6,531 nt of DNA from Mageeibacillus sp. UBA3781 (GTDB lineage Bacteria; Bacillota; Clostridia; Saccharofermentanales; Saccharofermentanaceae). The notes under the pieces were generated by a model. The model worked only from the letters and a program-made list of their open reading frames with translations, had not been told where the DNA came from and made no database searches. Below are positions 5,124 through 6,531 of this stretch, piece after piece (the stretch's first letter is position 1; each line of letters begins with the position of its first letter). Where the stretch lies: assembly GCA_002368805.1 (NCBI GenBank), contig DFFH01000151.1, forward strand, positions 1 to 6,531, in the 5' to 3' direction. The position numbers were made by a program, and so were the translations under genes.

Positions 5124-6416
5124 TTACTTCGATCCTTTTCTTGTTATCACCACGAAGATAGTTTTGATGAGTATTTTTAGATCCAGTAGGAGGTTCCAGT
5201 GGTGAATGTATTCTGTATCCAGACGTACAACTTCTTCGAAGTCTGTAATCTCGCTCCTGCCGCTGACTTGCCATAAGCCGGTGATGCCGGGCTTGACCGC
5301 AAGCCTTTCACGGTGATGTTCACTATATTTCGCATATTCATCCAGCGTTGGCGGTCGGGGACCGACGGTGGACATATTGCCGATCAGCACATTGAAAAAT
5401 TGTGGGAATTCGTCCAGTGAGGTCTTGCGGAGGAATTCGCCGAAGCCTCTTTTCCGGGTTCCATCCGGAAGGATCTTATTGCCGATGATTCTTGGATCAA
5501 AATCAACATTGAGCATCAGGCCGTCTTTTACTTTGCTCTTTATATTTAGCTCGTCTCTGTGCGCATCTGCGTCCCGCTGCATGGAGCGGAGTTTATAGGC
5601 CCTGAAATGCTTCCCGTTTTTGCCGACGCGTTCCTGAGTAAAAATGATCGGGCCGGGAGACTGTGCCTTTATGATGGGACCGAGAATGAGGATCAGGATC
5701 AATGCGATAACACTCCCGATGATCCCGGCAAAGATATCGAAGAGGCGTTTTAATGCTAACTGGATCTTCTTGCCGCATCCTGACCCTTCGGCAGCGTTAT
5801 AGATCACGATGATGAGTAGAAGAAGGATGACAGCGGCTATGCCGTCCAGGATGGAGTGCTGCTTGAGAAAACAGGTCGCCAGGCAGATCAGGATCGTGAG
5901 TGTGACTGTAAATGCACGGAAGACCTTGCTGCGGAAGAGCTTGCATTCTCCGATGAATACGCCGTAAAGAAGGACGAGAGTGTCATATACGTGGATGCTG
6001 GGAAAGACATTGGTAGGGGTATCGATCTTGTGAAGATACCGGACCATGGCGCTGCAGATGTCATCTCCCGGAACGTTTTCCGGACGAAGGTTCAGCTTGG
6101 TCGGAAATAAAAAGGAGATGAGGATAAAAAGACTCATACCGATCATGAGAAAACGGCTGATGCGGACATATGCTTTTTCATCTGTGAAGAGCGCCCAGAG
6201 GCAGATGAAGGGGATCCACGGGAACCATAAAACATAAGGGATAATGAATGCAGGGATGAAAGGGATCTTGTGATCAAGGGGCACTTCCGGTACATAGTAG
6301 GAGGTAGCATCGATTCTTTCTATTAAAAAGAAAAAGATGAGATAAATGACGAGAAAAAACAGCATCGGCATAACGACACGAAGCTTCCTTCTGAGATCAG
6401 TTTTTTCCAAATGCAT
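5124..6416 (-). CDS. PAP2-type lipid phosphatase fused to polyprenyl-phosphate sugar-1-phosphate transferase
   Basis: A 430-residue membrane protein with two modules. Residues about 14-207 hold roughly six hydrophobic segments and the PAP2 signature: Lys107 and Arg111-Pro112 (KLNLRP), PSIH at 139-142 and H187-x3-D191. Such domains remove phosphate from lipids, including undecaprenyl diphosphate. Residues about 221-430 are a complete monotopic phosphoglycosyl transferase (WbaP/PglC type, Bac_transf). They include KRLFDIFAG opening the membrane hairpin, SPGPIIFTQERVG (253-265), FRAYKLRSM (271-279), the catalytic Asp335-Glu336 dyad in KTSLDEFPQF, VGPRPP (351-356) and KPGITGLWQVSGR (375-387). This module moves a sugar phosphate from UDP-sugar to undecaprenyl phosphate, the first step of capsule or exopolysaccharide assembly. 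The PAP2 part replaces the usual WbaP N-terminus. The start at 6416 fits the promoter and an AAGGA 12 bases upstream; ATG 6437 would leave almost no leader. The sugar specificity cannot be read. Confidence 0.9.
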   Translation of the reverse strand: MHLEKTDLRRKLRVVMPMLFFLVIYLIFFFLIERIDATSYYVPEVPLDHKIPFIPAFIIPYVLWFPWIPFICLWALFTDEKAYVRISRFLMIGMSLFILISFLFPTKLNLRPENVPGDDICSAMVRYLHKIDTPTNVFPSIHVYDTLVLLYGVFIGECKLFRSKVFRAFTVTLTILICLATCFLKQHSILDGIAAVILLLLIIVIYNAAEGSGCGKKIQLALKRLFDIFAGIIGSVIALILILILGPIIKAQSPGPIIFTQERVGKNGKHFRAYKLRSMQRDADAHRDELNIKSKVKDGLMLNVDFDPRIIGNKILPDGTRKRGFGEFLRKTSLDEFPQFFNVLIGNMSTVGPRPPTLDEYAKYSEHHRERLAVKPGITGLWQVSGRSEITDFEEVVRLDTEYIHHWNLLLDLKILIKTIFVVITRKGSK

Positions 6417-6451
6417 ATTGATTCTATTTCCTTTCATCTTTGCCCCGAAGA

Positions 6452-6480
6452 AAAATAGCACTTTCTGAGGAAAATGGCAA
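6452..6480 (-). promoter_or_regulatory. Promoter of the PAP2-sugar transferase gene
   Basis: Read on the minus strand: TTGCCA (6480-6475), a 17-base spacer ending in TGC (extended -10) and TATTTT (6457-6452). The start of transcription should be near 6445, leaving about 29 bases before the ATG at 6416. This placement argues against the longer in-frame TTG start at 6500, which would lie upstream of the promoter. Confidence 0.6.
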
Positions 6481-6531
6481 CGGTATGCGGTATAAATCAA
6501 TGGAAGAAGGATTCATTGTAAATAAGGGAAA

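Noticed and set aside
5096..5145. Possible bidirectional terminator between the convergent dehydrogenase and transferase genes (GAAGTAA 5096-5102 with TTACTTC 5124-5130, then a T-rich stretch)
   Set aside because: The stem is only 7 AT-rich base pairs with a 21-base loop, and the right arm includes the stop codon of the transferase. A second stem, CGGCA 5040-5044 with TGCCG 5059-5063, has no T-tract. Neither is convincing.
1..6531. CRISPR arrays, tRNA or rRNA genes, insertion sequences, integrase genes
   Set aside because: No regularly spaced repeats, cloverleaf-like segments, rRNA signatures, transposase motifs or terminal inverted repeats were seen on either strand.

Overview
The window looks like chromosomal DNA of a low-to-medium GC Firmicute, most likely a Clostridia member of the Lachnospiraceae type. 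The evidence is strong GGAGG ribosome binding sites, sigma-A style promoters (TTGACT-17-TACAAT and similar), a TTG start, and the protein families present. This is inferred from style; there is no rRNA or other marker gene to confirm it.

Layout from left to right. (1) The 3' part of a gene for an acidic, tyrosine-rich protein that looks like the exported or lipoprotein NTF2-like proteins of this group. It runs in from the left edge and ends in a good intrinsic terminator. (2) A HigB/HigA toxin-antitoxin operon with its own promoter and an operator-like inverted repeat. The toxin starts at a TTG behind a strong Shine-Dalgarno. The antitoxin gene overlaps it and is a fusion: a HigA-type helix-turn-helix followed by an ImmA/IrrE-type zinc metallopeptidase (HELGH). 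(3) A convergent AAA-type ATPase with a winged helix and a C-terminal DUF234/PD-(D/E)XK-like domain. Its promoter region holds a perfect 18-bp palindrome inside 10-bp direct repeats. (4) A short, lysine-rich 56-codon ORF whose stop overlaps (ATGA) the start of a D-lactate dehydrogenase gene. That dehydrogenase carries an unusual four-cysteine tail. (5) On the minus strand, a membrane protein that fuses a PAP2-type lipid phosphatase domain to a polyprenyl-phosphate sugar-1-phosphate transferase, with a clear promoter of its own.

Genes 2 and 3 form an accessory block (toxin-antitoxin plus mobile-type ATPase) between housekeeping or metabolic genes. By eye the block is AT-richer than the dehydrogenase and transferase genes beside it. 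A promoter-like sequence between the two convergent genes points into the ATPase gene antisense, which may mark a rearrangement. The dehydrogenase (fermentative pyruvate reduction) and the transferase (first step of cell-surface glycan assembly) are convergent and have no obvious functional link. The two most original objects are the PAP2-phosphoglycosyl transferase fusion and the HigA-metallopeptidase fusion paired with HigB.
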